From the NCBI GenBank assembly GCA_030340625.1, contig JAOPHQ010003130.1, positions 62,001-126,000 of the forward strand: a DNA stretch of 64,000 nucleotides, in the 5' to 3' direction. The translations under genes and the position numbers were made by a program. Positions 1 through 12,122 of this stretch are shown piece by piece. The stretch comes from Merluccius polli. Its lineage: Eukaryota; Chordata; Actinopteri; Gadiformes; Merlucciidae. A model generated the notes under the pieces. That model had not been told where the DNA came from and did not search any database. It saw only the letters and a program-made list of their open reading frames with translations. The stretch's first letter is position 1. Each line of letters starts with the position of its first letter.

Positions 1-461
1 AATTTAGATCCACCGACTGCGGATTCACTGATTTCAAAATGTTTCTTATTTGATGCGAAGCTGGGAGCGTTGTCGTTAATATCGATGATTTCTACTGTAA
101 TACGAAACAATTCCATAGGATTTTCTAATATCATTTGGAAATGTAATGCGCACGGCGTCGTTTCCCCACAGAGCGCCTCTCGGTCTATTCTGTCTCTGAT
201 AAGGAGGACTCCTCTTTCTTTATTCAGCTCAATATACGCTACGCCGTCTGCGGAATGAATACGTGCTTTCCCAGATACCAGCCTTTTTATATCCAGCCCT
301 ATATCTTGAGCTACATTTCCTACCAGAGAACCTATTTTCATTTCCTCAGGAATAGAGTAACTGACTTGCCCTGACGCAGTACCGATTGAAATCACCGCGA
401 TGAAGAACAGTAGGCCTACTTGCTCCTTCATTGCTTTGTCTGGCTGTTGTTTCCGATCCAT
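1..461 (-). CDS. pcdhg: Variable exon A, gamma-type clustered protocadherin (5' part only)
   Basis: The first 153 codons of a variable exon that runs off the left edge. The start is the ATG at 461-459 (MDRKQQPDK...), with a second in-frame Met ten codons later. A hydrophobic signal peptide ends before GQVSYSIPEEM at about residue 32. EC1 follows, with the CX5C motif (CGETTPC) typical of clustered protocadherins and a DINDN calcium-binding linker; EC2 begins with KKHFEISESAV. It is nearly identical to exon C here and through the promoter. It would encode a homophilic neuronal adhesion receptor at the cell surface. Only the remainder outside the window can show whether the exon is intact. Membership of the family is certain; the individual gene number is not known. 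Confidence 0.93.
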   Translation of the reverse strand, partial: MDRKQQPDKAMKEQVGLLFFIAVISIGTASGQVSYSIPEEMKIGSLVGNVAQDIGLDIKRLVSGKARIHSADGVAYIELNKERGVLLIRDRIDREALCGETTPCALHFQMILENPMELFRITVEIIDINDNAPSFASNKKHFEISESAVGGSK

Positions 462-681
462 CTGAACAAGATTGTAGTCCCAAATTGAAAAAGGTCCGTT
501 AATGGAAGTCAGAATAGCGACTCAAAAAAAAAAGAAAATTACATTCCGCAATTTCTGTGTTATAAAACATGAGCTTAGTACATCCGTTTGGAGTTTTAGA
601 TCTTACAACGCGAGGCTTCGTATTTAATAATGAAACAAGAGGGGAGTTACCGTTGCTCGTCCCGGAACCCGCCACACACTA

Positions 682-701
682 GCCAATAGCGGCCCTGTCT
701 G
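682..701 (-). promoter_or_regulatory. CGCT-box conserved sequence element of exon A promoter
   Basis: On the minus strand it reads GGGCCGCTATTGGC, about 220 bp upstream of the ATG. In mammals this element binds CTCF and drives stochastic promoter choice. It is identical to that of exon C, with CTATTGG where the window consensus is CTGTTGG. Confidence 0.75.
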
Positions 702-867
702 TTCAATACGTAGAACTACAAAATACAAACAATAAAAAAACTAGGTTCTTACAAATATTATTGTTATTGTACAAAATTCAAACACTGGTTATAGATGGTT
801 GTCAAGCATTACTAAACACAGATTATCTAAATAAAGAGGAGAGCCTACGCACGTGGACACGCAGACC

Positions 868-871
<4 letters not shown>

Positions 872-934
<63 letters not shown>

Positions 935-938
935 ACCC

Positions 939-969
<31 letters not shown>

Positions 970-978
970 ACACAGACT

Positions 979-1060
<82 letters not shown>
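872..1060. repeat. Compound (CA)n-(C)n-(CA)n microsatellite
   Basis: A CA tract, then a C-rich run near 931-955, then further CA tracts to 1060, in the A-B spacer. The shadow open frames across it are not genes. Confidence 0.95.
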
Positions 1061-1062
<2 letters not shown>

Positions 1063-1293
1063 TAACAATTGATTGTATATTTGTTTTGTGTTGAAAATGG
1101 AACAAAAACAGTGGCATTTAATTGAAGACACTAAAATTAGATATTTGAGTTACAAGCTGAATTGTTTCTTTGTCCACCAAATGCATTAAAACATTTAGCT
1201 TCTTGTCATAACCATTTTTAAATAAACATCATCAATCATTTTAACATAAAGTTATGAGCTGAACATAAACATGTTAATTTTTGGATTTCTAAC

Positions 1294-3690
1294 CTCAAGA
1301 GGAGAGTCTGGTTCGTCCAGGATGCTCTTTTCACTCTGTATTCGCTGCATGGTCCCTGTAGAACTGGGGTCCATTATCAGAACGTTCTGACTACCAGCTC
1401 TGCCGAACTTACAGTCACTCTTTCTGGAGTCAGTGGTCCTGCACACCTCGTAATTGTACACATGCTGGAGAGTACCTGTCCCCAAAGTATCTGAGTAACG
1501 TGGTGGATAGTATGGAATCACCGGGAGATTGGAGTGATACAGGATACGAGACTGTCTCCATCTGTAGATTTTCACTGAGATAATAACCACTAAACACGTG
1601 ATGAAGAGAAAGGAAACTACAGCCAAAGCCAAGACTAAGTAAAAAGTCAGGTTGTCATTGTACTCCTTGTCGTGTGTAAAGTCAGTGAACTCCGAGAGCA
1701 CTTCAGGGAAGCTGTCCGCTACCGCCACGTTAACAACAACTGTAGCTGAACGAGAGGGCTGTCCGTTGTCCTCCACTATAACAGTCAGTCTTTGTTTCAC
1801 AGCATCTTTATCAGTGACTTGGCGGATAGTTCTTATTTCTCCATTCTGTAAGCCCACTTCAAACAGCGCCCTGTCTGTGGCTTTCTGTAGTTTATAGGAG
1901 AGCCAGGCATTCTGTCCAGAGTCCACATCAACAGCCACCACTTTAGTGACCAGATAGCCCACATCTGCTGAACGAGGCACCATTTCAGCCACCAGAGAAC
2001 CACCAGTCTGGACTGGATACAGAACCTGAGGGGCGTTGTCGTTCTGGTCCTGGATCAGTATTTTCACACTCACATTGCTACTGAGGGGAGGAGAGCCTCC
2101 ATCTTGTGCTTTAACACGAAACTGAAAATCTTTAATCTGCTCATAGTCGAAAGAGCGGACTGCATGTATAACTCCACTTTCAGCACTAACAGACACATAA
2201 GAGGAGACTGGAACACCATTTAAAGAGGAGTCCTCTAATATATAAGAGATACGTGCATTCTGGTTCCAGTCTGTGTCTTCTGCTTTTATCATGAATATAG
2301 ATTGGCCTGGTGTGTTGTTTTCAACAATGTAGGCCTCATATGTGGTTTTCTCAAAAACTGGGGCATTATCATTGACATCTGTAATCTGTAAGGTGAGATT
2401 GACGCTGCTAGAAAGCGATGGCACTCCCTCATCTGAACAAACCACACTGATATTGTAAGTGGATGCCTTTTCTCTGTCCAGGTTGCTTTCTGTAATAATA
2501 CTATAGAAACTACCAGATTTGCTCTTAATTGAAAAGGGTATATTTTCATTAATAATACATTCAATGTTGCCATTTCTTTCAGAATCAGGATCGTTAACAC
2601 TCAGCATAGCTATAACTGTGTTTGCAGGGGAATCCTCTGGTATTAAATGGGATTTAGAAATCACATTAATTATAGGGCTGTTGTCATTTATGTCAGTTAT
2701 ATCGATAATAATTTTACATGAATCTGATAGTCCTCCTCGATCAATTGCCTCTAAATCAATCTGATAATGTTTAGCTTTCTCATAATCAATGGGCCCATCT
2801 AATATAATGTCACCCTCTTCTGTTACCTTGAAAAGCTGCGCCACGGTATCCATGCTATTGCCGATGACGTAAGTCACCTCCCCATTGGTGTCTTTGTCGG
2901 CATCAGAAGCGCTCACTTTCGTTACAAGTGTTCCTTTAACGGAATTCTCTTTGAGGTTTGCCTTGTAAACGGAATGAGTGAAAACCGGAGCATTGTCATT
3001 GGCATCCAAGACTGTGATATAAATCTGCATTGTCCCAGACATTTGTGGCTCCCCACCGTCTACAGCCGTTAAAATCAACGAGATCGCCTCTTGTTTCTCT
3101 CGGTCAAGAGGTTTTTGTAAAATCATTTCTACCTTCTTACTTCCATCGACTTGACCATGCAATTTAAGAATAAAATTGTCACTAGGCTTTAATGTATAGC
3201 TTTGAAGACCATTACGTCCTATGTCCAAGTCAATTGCTTTTTCCAACAGGAATTTAGAACCAACAACCGCTGATTCGCTGATTTCAAACCGTTTTTCGGC
3301 CTTCTGAAAAATGGGAGTGTTGTCATTAATATCTGTGATCTCAACTATAATTTGGAATAATTCCATTGGGTTTTCTAGAGTAATCTGAAAACGTAAAGCA
3401 CACGGTGCTGTCTGTTCACAAAGCGCCTCTCTGTCTATTTTGTCTTTTATAACGAGGACTCCCCTTTCTTTATTCAACTCGATATATTCAGCGCTTTTTC
3501 CTGTATAGATCCGTGCGTTGCCTGATTTTAGTCTCCTCACGTCTATTCCTAAATCATGAGCGATATTTCCAACTAATGAACCTTTTGCCATTTCTTCGGG
3601 AATCGAGTAACTGACCTGACCAGAAACCAAAAAGAAGGAGAGACCGGAGATGAATAGCAGCACTTGCATTCTCATTGTTATATCCGACAT
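1294..3690 (-). CDS. pcdhg: Variable exon B, gamma-type clustered protocadherin
   Basis: A 799-codon uninterrupted exon from ATG at 3690 to the splice donor CTTGAG|GTTAGA at 1294/1293 (phase 0). Open reading continues 13 codons into the intron and is not protein. Residues: signal peptide 1-24, EC1 25-124 with CEQTAPC, EC2 to 233, EC3 to 337, EC4 to 442, EC5 to 552, EC6 to about 670, membrane helix 683-706, cytoplasmic stub 707-799 ending SPLE. Five DxNDN linkers (DINDN, DANDN, DINDN, DVNDN, DQNDN) mark the EC boundaries and bind calcium. By family, EC1-EC4 give antiparallel homophilic trans recognition and EC6 supports cis pairing. Its start context resembles E and G (xxxxTMRxQ). The second Met (codon 6) is an alternative start. 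Confidence 0.95.
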
Positions 3691-3940
3691 GTCTGTAGCT
3701 CCAACGTGACCGTATGTCGTCCTCCACCTCGATTACTCTTCAAATCTCATCGGTTTCAAATATAAAATCTTACAAGAAATACAAAAAATACTTCCACGGT
3801 GGAGAACAAAATATCGCAGCTTGATATATCCGTACCTAGAGAATACGGTATCGTAGAAAGAGCAGACGACGGCTCTCTATTACAATAAGGATATAGGGGA
3901 GGTTCTGCTACGAATGCTTTCATTAACTGCAAGAAACAGG

Positions 3941-3960
3941 CCTACAGCGACCCGTTGAGC
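3941..3960 (-). promoter_or_regulatory. CGCT-box element of exon B promoter
   Basis: Minus strand CGGGTCGCTGTAGG, about 250 bp upstream of the ATG. The core CGCTGT is kept and the TGG end is altered to AGG, as in exon F. Confidence 0.68.
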
Positions 3961-4218
3961 TCAGCATGAGAAACTACATCATAAATGAATCATCTAATCA
4001 TAATATACATTAATGTAGAGTACACCAATACAATAGGTAGCTCAAACAAAAAGGTTATGGGCCGACGGCTTTTTAAGTCATGTTTTTGTTCTACATTCTT
4101 CAAAGTAAAGTGATGTGAAAGGTTAATTATGATAGGCCTACATGTAAAATGATGAAGACGGAATGAGTCTGAATAAGTGAATGGGGAAGCCAGTGAGAAG
4201 ACTATGTAGATACTAGAT

Positions 4219-4239
4219 ACCGCTGTCCATAGTGCTGAA
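4219..4239 (-). promoter_or_regulatory. REST/NRSF (RE1)-like site upstream of exon B promoter
   Basis: Minus strand half-sites TTCAGCACT and GGACAGCGG with canonical spacing; 17 of 21 positions match the recalled RE1 consensus. It lies about 260 bp upstream of the exon B CGCT box. REST represses neuronal genes in non-neuronal cells. Confidence 0.6.
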
Positions 4240-4484
4240 ATTCAGTTCAGAAAACGCAAATGTTCCATGCAGACAACACTAGTCAACAAAGGAGCCACTT
4301 TTGAAGCGAGATAAGTTTGTGGCCTTTTCTGGAATGTGATTTGTTAAAATGAAATATTGGACAGTTAATTCAGTAATGTAGTAGACTAATTAAACAACTG
4401 AACCGTTCACTACTGCATTCTACAGTCTGTGTGGGAGAAAATGTATATACAGTGAAATATAGCACAGCACAGTAAAACAGAAGT

Positions 4485-5522
4485 GGTAACACTTTACTTG
4501 AAGGCGGGTGAATAAGACTGTCATGATGCTGTCATAATCATGACATGACACCTGTCATGATACTTTATGAATGCTTATGACAGTCGTGATTAAGTGTCAT
4601 TCGGTAGATTATGTCACTTTTAATTCCAAGTTGACATTGTTTGAGATGTCTTTGTTATGACAACTTGACATAGACAAAAACAACATAACCTGTCATAAAC
4701 ATGACATAGAAGACCTTATTATCAAACTTTGAAAACCCAAAACAAAGAATGGGCGTACTGCAGCATACTGTATACTGTATGTGAACCCTCTGTTTGAGGA
4801 GTTATAACAGTAATGTGTTTGTTTTGTGTGAGTATTTTTCTCACAAATTGTTTAGTGTTCAAATACAATAAATTTGAAAGTATCTCTTCTTCAAGAAGTA
4901 AAATAATGTCTTGACTTGTCTGTTGCTTTTAAGGCATTTAAATGATTTGTCCGTGAAATTACACTAAAGTGTTCCACTTTACTTGAAGTCAAGGAAAACA
5001 TTCATGACACTGTTATAAACTGACCTGACCGTGTAATTACACTTAATGACATCTTAATGAAATGTTCAAAGTGTTCCACTTTACTTGAAGTCAAGGAAAA
5101 CATTCACGACACTGTTATAAACTGACATGACCGTGCAATTACACTTAATGACACCTTAATGTCATATATCACTAGGAAGAACCAACAAAATGACAAGATT
5201 CCACACTACAATGTCAAAGCTATCAATATATGACAGTTTAATGTCACGTTAAGATGTAAAGCTGAATAGATTTTCAAAGTTTGATAATAAGGTCTTCTAT
5301 GTCATGTTTATGACAGGTTATGTTGTTTTGGTCTATATCAAGTTGTCATAACAAAGACATCTCAAACAATGTCAACTTGGAATTAAAAGTGACATAATTT
5401 ACCGAATGACACTTAATGACGACTGTCATAAGCATTCATAAAGTGTCATGACAGGTGTCATGTCATGATTATGACAGCATCATGACAGTCTTATTCACCC
5501 CGCCTTCAAGTAAAGTGTTACC
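4485..5522. mobile_element. Non-autonomous hAT-like DNA transposon (MITE)
   Basis: A 1,038-bp element bounded by ~251-bp inverted repeats (4485-4735 and 5271-5522) whose ends read GGTAACACTTTACTTGAAGG. It is flanked by a perfect 8-bp direct duplication ACAGAAGT (4477-4484 and 5523-5530), the target-site length of the hAT superfamily. The interior has no coding sequence and holds a tandem pair of ~102-bp repeats (4968-5069 and from 5070) beginning AGTGTTCCACTTTACTTG. TGTCAT/ATGACA motifs recur through the element. It sits in the B-C spacer and interrupts no exon. Confidence 0.85.
4968..5170. repeat. Tandem pair of ~102-bp repeats inside the hAT-like element
   Basis: Two adjacent copies with a few substitutions (second begins at 5070); both start AGTGTTCCACTTTACTTG and end around CTTAATG. 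The unit start resembles the element terminus, so it may be a decayed copy of the end. Confidence 0.75.
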
Positions 5523-5820
5523 ACAGAAGTAAACTGCAATCAATGTTCTTCAATGTGTTATTAACAAAGTTTGATTTTACCCCCTCTGTCACAAAAAAAT
5601 GATCTGGAATAGCAGCTGATTGGAAAGTGCATCAATTGTTAAAAATGTACCATTCACACAACTATATGTCTGTTTTATAAACATTACAATACACATATCT
5701 CATCTAATATGATCAATACAAATGTGACCTCAAAGGTCAGCATAATCAAGTCCAACGTCCAGAAAGGTTATTTGACATAAAACAAGAATAATACAAAATG
5801 CACATTCATACTTTTCTAAC

Positions 5821-8241
5821 CTCTAGTGGAGAGTCTGGTTCATCCAGGATGCTCTTTTCACTCTGTATTCGCTGCATGGTCCCTGTAGAACTGGGGTCCA
5901 TTATCAGAACGTTCTGACTACCAGCTCTGCCGAACTTACAGTCACTCTTTCTGGAGTCAGTGGTCCTGCACACCTCGTAATTGTACACGTGCTGGAGAGT
6001 CCCTGTCCCCAAAGTGTCAGAGTAACGTGGTGGATAATATGGAATCACCGGGAGATTGGAGTGATACAGGATACGAGACTGTCTCCATCTGTAGATTTTC
6101 ACTGAGATAATAACCACTAAACACGTGATGAAGAGAAAGGAAACTACAGCCAAAGCCAAGACTAAGTAAAAAGTCAAGTTGTCATTGTACTCCTTGTCGT
6201 GTGTAAAATCAGTGAACTCCGAGAGCACTTCAGGGAAGCTGTCCGCCACCGCCACGTTAACAATGACTGTAGCTGAGCGAGAGGGCTGTCCGTTGTCCTC
6301 CACTATAACAGTCAGTCTTTGTTTCACAGCATCTTTATCAGTGACTTGGCGGATAGTTCTTATTTCTCCATTCTGTAAGCCCACTTCAAACAGCGCCCTG
6401 TCTGTGGCTTTCTGTAGTTTATAGGAGAGCCAGGCATTCTGTCCAGAGTCCACATCAACAGCCACCACTTTAGTGACCAGATAGCCCACATCTTCTGAAC
6501 GAGGCACCATTTCAGCCACCAGAGAACCACCAGTCTGGACTGGATACAGAACCTGAGGGGCGTTGTCGTTCTGGTCCTGGATCAGTATTTTCACACTCAC
6601 ATTACTACTGAGGGGAGGAGAGCCTCCATCTTGTGCTTTAACGCGAAACTGAAAATGTTTAATCTGCTCGTAGTCAAAAGAGCGGACTGCATGTATAACT
6701 CCACTGTCAGCACTAACAGACACATAAGAGGAGACAGGCACTCCGTTAATAGAGGAATCTTCTAGTATGTAAGACACGCGGGCATTTTGGTTCCAGTCTG
6801 AATCTTTGGCTTCAATCTTCAGTACAGAAATACCCGGCGTGTTGTTTTCTACAACATTTGCCTCATATGAAGTCTTCTCAAACAGGGGCTGGTTATCATT
6901 CACGTCTGTAATCTGAAGTGCGAGAGTGATACTGTTGGAAAGCGAGGGCACGCCCTGATCAGAACACGTCACACTAACGTTATAATGAGACGCGACCTCC
7001 CGGTCCAACGCCACGTCCGTAACTAAACTATAAAACCCATTTAATGTAGATTGTATTTTAAACGGGATGCTACCGATCATACTGCACTCAACTTCGCCAT
7101 TCTCTGCGGAATCCGGATCACTGACGCTCAGCATGGCTATCACCGTGTCGGGAGGAGAGTCCTCTATTATAATGTCTGATTTAGAGAGGACGTTTATGAG
7201 AGGTCTGTTGTCGTTCACGTCTATGACGTCAACTATGATCTTGCTGGAATCGGACAGACCGCCGTTGTCGATGGCTTCTATATCTACCTGATAGTGTTTA
7301 TTTTTTTCATAGTCTATGTTACCGACTAGGATAACCTCTCCGCTTGATTTATCAATCTGAAATAGGTCTGAAAGTCGATGCTTACTATTGGATATTACAT
7401 ATGATATTTCACCGTTAGAGCCTTTGTCTTTGTCAGATGCGCTGACTGTCATTACACTTGTTCCTTTCGGTGAATTCTCCGTTAACGTTGCCTTGTACAC
7501 CGGCTTTGTGAAATGTGGAGAATTATCATTTACATCTAACACAGTGACGTGTATCTGCATTGTCCCTGACATTTGTGGCTCTCCTCCGTCGAAGGCAGAC
7601 AACAGCAGCGATATTTGTTCACTATTCTCCCGATCTAGAGGCTTCTGCAAAATCATTTCCACCTTTTTACTTCCATCAATTTGTTTTTCTAATTTTAATA
7701 CAAAATGATCTGTCGGTTTAATAGAGTAACTTTGTAGGCCGTTTAAACCAATGTCCGCATCATTTGCTTTGTCCAGCACAAATTTCGATCCAACGACTGC
7801 GGATTCACTGATGTCAAAATGTTTTTTATTTGATGCAAAGCTGGGAGCGTTGTCGTTTATGTCTACGATTTCCAAAGCTATACGAAACATTTCCATAGGA
7901 TTTTCTAATATCATTTGGAAATGTAATGCGCACGGCGTCGTTTCCCCACAGAGCGCCTCTCGGTCTATTCTGTCTCTGATAAGGAGGACTCCTCTTTCTT
8001 TATTCAGCTCAATATACGCTACGCCGTCTGCCGAATGAATGCGTGCTTTCCCAGATACCAGCCTTTTAATATCCAGCCCTATATCTTGAGCTACATTTCC
8101 AACCAGAGAACCTATTTTCATTTCCTCAGGAATAGAGTAACTGACTTGCCCGGACGCAGTACCGACTGAAATCACCGCGATGAAGAGCAGTAGGCCTACT
8201 TGCCCCTTCATTGCTTTGTCTGGCTGTTTTTTCCGATCCAT
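5821..8241 (-). CDS. pcdhg: Variable exon C, gamma-type clustered protocadherin
   Basis: 807 codons from ATG 8241 to donor CTAGAG|GTTAGA at 5821. The signal peptide is about 31 residues (MDRKKQPDKAMKGQVG...; Met 11 is an alternative start), then GQVSYSIPEEMKIGSLVG. Six EC repeats follow with DINDN-type linkers and CGETTPC in EC1, then the family membrane helix and the 93-residue cytoplasmic stub ending SPLE. The EC6 region carries R-S-E-D-V-G where the other exons have R-S-A-D-V-G, and SATVIVN rather than SATVVVN, one of several variants scattered between paralogs. It is the close paralog of partial exon A. The downstream spacer holds a hAT-like element. The exon is intact, with no frameshift. 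Confidence 0.95.
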
Positions 8242-8460
8242 TTAAAAATAATTGTAGTCCAAATTGTAAAGGTCCTCCAGTGGAAGTCAGAAGAGCGACT
8301 CAAAGAAAAAACTAAATTACATTCCGCAATTTCTGTGTTATAAAACATGAGCTTAGTACGTCCGTTTTGGAGTTTTAGATCTTACAACGCGAGGCTTCGT
8401 ATTTTATAATGAAAAAAGAGGGGAGTTAACGTTGCTCGTCCCTGAACCTGCCACACACTA

Positions 8461-8480
8461 GCCAATAGCGGCCCTGTCTG
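8461..8480 (-). promoter_or_regulatory. CGCT-box element of exon C promoter
   Basis: Minus strand GGGCCGCTATTGGC, 220 bp upstream of the ATG, within a block of near-identity to the exon A promoter. Confidence 0.75.
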
Positions 8481-8663
8481 TTCAATACGTAGAACTACAA
8501 AATACAAACAATAAAACATTTCTGAAAAATATAATTCCTAAATAGGACAAAATCTAAACAGTGGTTTGAAGGTAACATGAAACACAGATTATCGAGATAA
8601 AGAGCAGAGGCAATGACCACTTGCGTTTGCACAAGTACACAAACACACGCATGTACTCACACA

Positions 8664-8667
8664 CACA

Positions 8668-8703
<36 letters not shown>
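8664..8703. repeat. (AC)n microsatellite
   Basis: A pure AC tract in the C-D spacer, the shorter counterpart of the tract in the A-B spacer. Confidence 0.95.
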
Positions 8704-8707
<4 letters not shown>

Positions 8708-8962
8708 AAAACTGGAATGTTTCTGTTTTGTGTTGAGAAGGAAACAAAAACAGTGGAATGTAATTCAAGACACTAAAATAACATTCAAAGCTGAATTGTC
8801 ACCAAATGCTTTAAATGACTTAGCTTCAAATGTCAAGTGGTCTCTGCAATGGTACTGAAGTAAGATCTGCTTTATTATAGCCATTTTTAAATAAATATCA
8901 TCAATCATTTTAACAAACAATTATGAGGGGAAGAATAATATGGTAATTTGGTGATATCTAAC

Positions 8963-11347
8963 CTCAAGAGGAGAGTCTTGTTCGTCCAGGATGCTCTTTT
9001 CACTCTGTATTCGCTGCATGGTCCCTGTAGAACTGGGGTCCATTATCAGAACGTTCTGACTACCAGCTCTGCCGAACTTACAGTCACTCTTTCTGGAGTC
9101 AGTGGTCCTGCACACCTCGTAATTGTACACATGCTGGAGAGTCCCTGTCCCCAAAGTGTCTGAGTAACGTGGTGGATAATATGGAATCACCGGGAGATTG
9201 GAGTGATACAGGATACGAGACTGTCTCCATCTGTAGATTTTCATTGAGATAATAACAACTAAACACGTGATGAAGAGAAAGGAAACTACAGCCAAAGCCA
9301 AGACTAAGTAAAAAGTCAGGTTGTCATTGTACTCCTTGTCATGTGTAAAATCAGTGAACTCCGAGAGCACTTCAGGGAAGCTGTCCGCCACCGCCACGTT
9401 AACAACGACTGTAGCTGAGCGAGAGGGCTGTCCGTTGTCCTCCACTATAACAGTCAGTCTTTGTTTCACAGCATCTTTATCAGTGACTTGGCGGATAGTT
9501 CTTATTTCTCCATTCTGTAAGCCCACTTCAAACAGCGCCCTGTCTGTGGCTTTCTGTAGTTTATAGGAGAGCCAGGCATTCTGTCCAGAGTCCACATCAA
9601 CAGCCACCACTTTAGTGACCAGATAGCCCACATCTGCTGAACGAGGCACCATTTCAGCCACCAGAGAACCACCAGTCTGGACTGGATACAGAACCTGAGG
9701 GGCGTTGTCGTTCTGGTCCTGGATCAGTATTTTCACACTCACATTACTACTGAGGGGAGGAGAGCCTCCATCTTGTGCTTTAACACAAAACTGAAAATCT
9801 TTGATCTGCTCGTAGTCAAAAGAGCGGACTGTGTGTATAACTCCACTGTCAGCACTAACGGACACATAAGAGGAGACTGGCACACCGTTGATTGAAAAAT
9901 CCTCTAATATGTAAGAAACACGAGCATTCTGATTCCAGTCCACGTCCCTTGCCTTCACTTTAAATATTGAGAGTCCTGGTGTGTTGTTTTCAACAATAAA
10001 GGCCTCGTATGAGCTCCTGTCAAAGACGGGTGCATTGTCATTAACATCCGAGATCCGTAAATTGAGAGTGACGTTGCTGTACAGAGCAGGCACTCCCTGA
10101 TCTGAACACGTCACACTTATGTTGTACTCGGATGCTGTTTCTCTGTCCAACTCATTTTCTGTCAGAAGGGTATAGAAATTAGTAGTTGTGGATTTCATGC
10201 CAAAGGGAATGTTGTCGTTTATAAAGCAGCGGACTTCACCATTTTCATGTGAATCTGGATCTTGAACGTTAATCATTGTTACAACGGTATTTGGTTCGGA
10301 GTCTTCAGATATGACATTTGATTTTGACATTATTTTAATCGAAGGTTTGTTGTCGTTAACGTCCACTACTTCAATCATTACTTTGCATGAGTCTGTTAAG
10401 CCACCATCATCACTTGCTCGTAAACTAATATGGTAATTCCGTGAGGTTTCGTAATCAATGACACCGATTACACTAATTTCGCCGTTTTCTTTGTTAACAT
10501 CAAATATCCCATTGGCGTGATCTAAGATATTTGATAACGAATACGTCACCTTTCCATTTGTTCCATGATCTTCATCTGTCGCGCTGACACTAGTGACAAC
10601 TGTCCCTTTGGGGGAATTTTCAATAACGGTTGCTTTATATGTCGAGTGTGTGAAAACAGGCGCATTATCATTTGCATCTAATACTGTAATTACAATCTGC
10701 ATTGTTCCAGACATCCGCGGCTCTCCTCCGTCTACGGCAGTTAGAATCAACGATATCATTTCGTTGTGCTCTCTGTCGAGAGGCTTTTGCAAAACCATCT
10801 CAATATTTTTTGTTCCGTCTACTTGACTGTGTAATTTGAGGATAAAATTATCGGTTGGTTTCAGGTCGTAGCTTTGAAGGCCATTTGTGTCGACATCAAG
10901 ATCAACAGCCCTATCTAAAATAAATTTTGCACCACTTACAGCAGATTCGCTGATTTTGAAGTGGACTTCGTTTTTTTCGAAAGTCGGTGGATTATCATTA
11001 ATATCCTTGATCTGAACGGTGATCGTGTAGAACTCCATTGGCTGCTCTAAAATGATCTGAAAATGTAGCGCGCAAGGCGTCGTCTGCCTGCAAATCGCCT
11101 CTCTGTCTATTCTTTCCTTGATTAGGAGGACTCCGCGTTCTTTGTCCAGCTGGATATACTGTGTACCGTCCCCTGTATAAATACGAGCGTTACCCGAGTT
11201 TAATCTTCTCACATCTACACCTATGTCTTGAGCTATGTTGCCGACTAAAGATCCTTTAGCCATTTCCTCGGGAATAGAATAACTGACCTGTCCGAGGACA
11301 GCGTTGATCGAGAAGAATGAGATGAAAAACAGTACTTGCCGACGCAT
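8963..11347 (-). CDS. pcdhg: Variable exon D, gamma-type clustered protocadherin
   Basis: 795 codons from ATG 11347 (MRRQVLFFISFF) to donor CTTGAG|GTTAGA at 8963. The short signal peptide ends near residue 19 before GQVSYSIPEEM. EC1 carries CRQTTPC. The DINDN, DANDN, DVNDN, DVNDN and DQNDN linkers separate six EC repeats. The membrane helix is followed by SMKIYRWRQ (others have SVKIYRWRQ) and a stub with DEQDSPLE instead of DEPDSPLE. An out-of-frame ATG lies seven bases upstream of the chosen start and could lower initiation. The EC1 sequence is most like B (GNARIYTG). The 3' intron flank also matches B, so the two belong to one duplicated module. The exon is intact. Confidence 0.95.
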
Positions 11348-11602
11348 TGTTCATTCAGACAAGCTCCTTATGAAATAATATGAAACGGTTGATATTCCAA
11401 TAAATGCGATATTTGTATCCATCCGATTCAACAACAACAACAACAAAATAATCTTTGTCTTGAATCCACAAGAAACAAATAAAGAGTCATTGCGTTCCTC
11501 TTCAGATGCACGACACTGGGAGGGCGGTCTATGTCTGTTGTTTTCCCGTGAATCACGTCGAGATAATGTGGGAGGCAAGACCGGCCTTTAAGGGCAACAA
11601 CT

Positions 11603-11624
11603 GGCCAACAGCGGCACTAAGAGT
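11603..11624 (-). promoter_or_regulatory. CGCT-box element of exon D promoter
   Basis: Minus strand ACTCTTAGTGCCGCTGTTGG, 256 bp upstream of the ATG. It is a close match to the window consensus ACTCWRAGGGMCGCTGTTGG. Confidence 0.78.
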
Positions 11625-11861
11625 ACAGTGTATCGAACTACAGAATATACGCAATTCTATAATGTAGGAATAGATTATAGGCCTATAATACATTTATTTA
11701 GGTATTCAAACACTTAGTTACAGTCCTATAATATCGAACATGTATTTGAATTGATAGGCCTACTACCCTGTCAAGCAATACATTGAATCATGTTTTAAAT
11801 ATGACAATTATTATTATAGACCAAAGGAGTAATGCAAAAATCGTTCAAGACAATCCTTGAA

Positions 11862-11863
<2 letters not shown>

Positions 11864-11942
<79 letters not shown>
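11864..11942. repeat. (AT)n microsatellite
   Basis: About 40 AT units in the D-E spacer. Confidence 0.95.
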
Positions 11943-11946
<4 letters not shown>

Positions 11947-12033
11947 AAGATGACATTTTACAAACCGGTTGCCATATCTTGGTGTAATGAGAAGCTACTC
12001 ATACAGTTAGACTAGTTAGATAGACAGATTGAC

Positions 12034-12054
12034 CACGTTGTCCATGGTGCTGAA
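12034..12054 (-). promoter_or_regulatory. REST/NRSF (RE1)-like site upstream of exon D promoter
   Basis: Minus strand half-sites TTCAGCACC and GGACAACGTG with canonical spacing, 17 of 21 matches, about 410 bp upstream of the exon D CGCT box and next to an inverted-repeat element. Confidence 0.6.
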
Positions 12055-12122
12055 ACTAAACAGGCAGTTTTACACGCACAGACACGCAGAACGCGCGTGC
12101 GCGCACACACCCACACACGTAT

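Larger units (their letters stand above)
462..1293. other. A-B spacer
   Basis: Holds the exon A promoter, the compound CA repeat and the exon B 3' flank. Both ends align with the C-D spacer (8242-8962). No other gene is seen. Confidence 0.85.
3691..5820. other. B-C spacer
   Basis: Exon B promoter, an RE1-like site, the hAT-like element, and about 290 bp of plain AT-rich sequence next to exon C. Nothing else is recognised. Confidence 0.85.
8242..8962. other. C-D spacer
   Basis: Exon C promoter, an AC repeat and the exon D 3' flank (TTTTTAAATAAATATCATC), matching the A-B spacer. Confidence 0.85.

Noticed and set aside
761..1131. Open frames rich in Thr-His or Cys-Val across CA repeats, and Ser-Leu or Arg-Glu frames across CT/GA repeats elsewhere
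   Set aside because: Pure microsatellite translation on both strands; no gene.
8848..8868. Possible RE1-like site in the exon D 3' flank (ATGGTACTGAA)
   Set aside because: Only one half is partly preserved; too degenerate to list.
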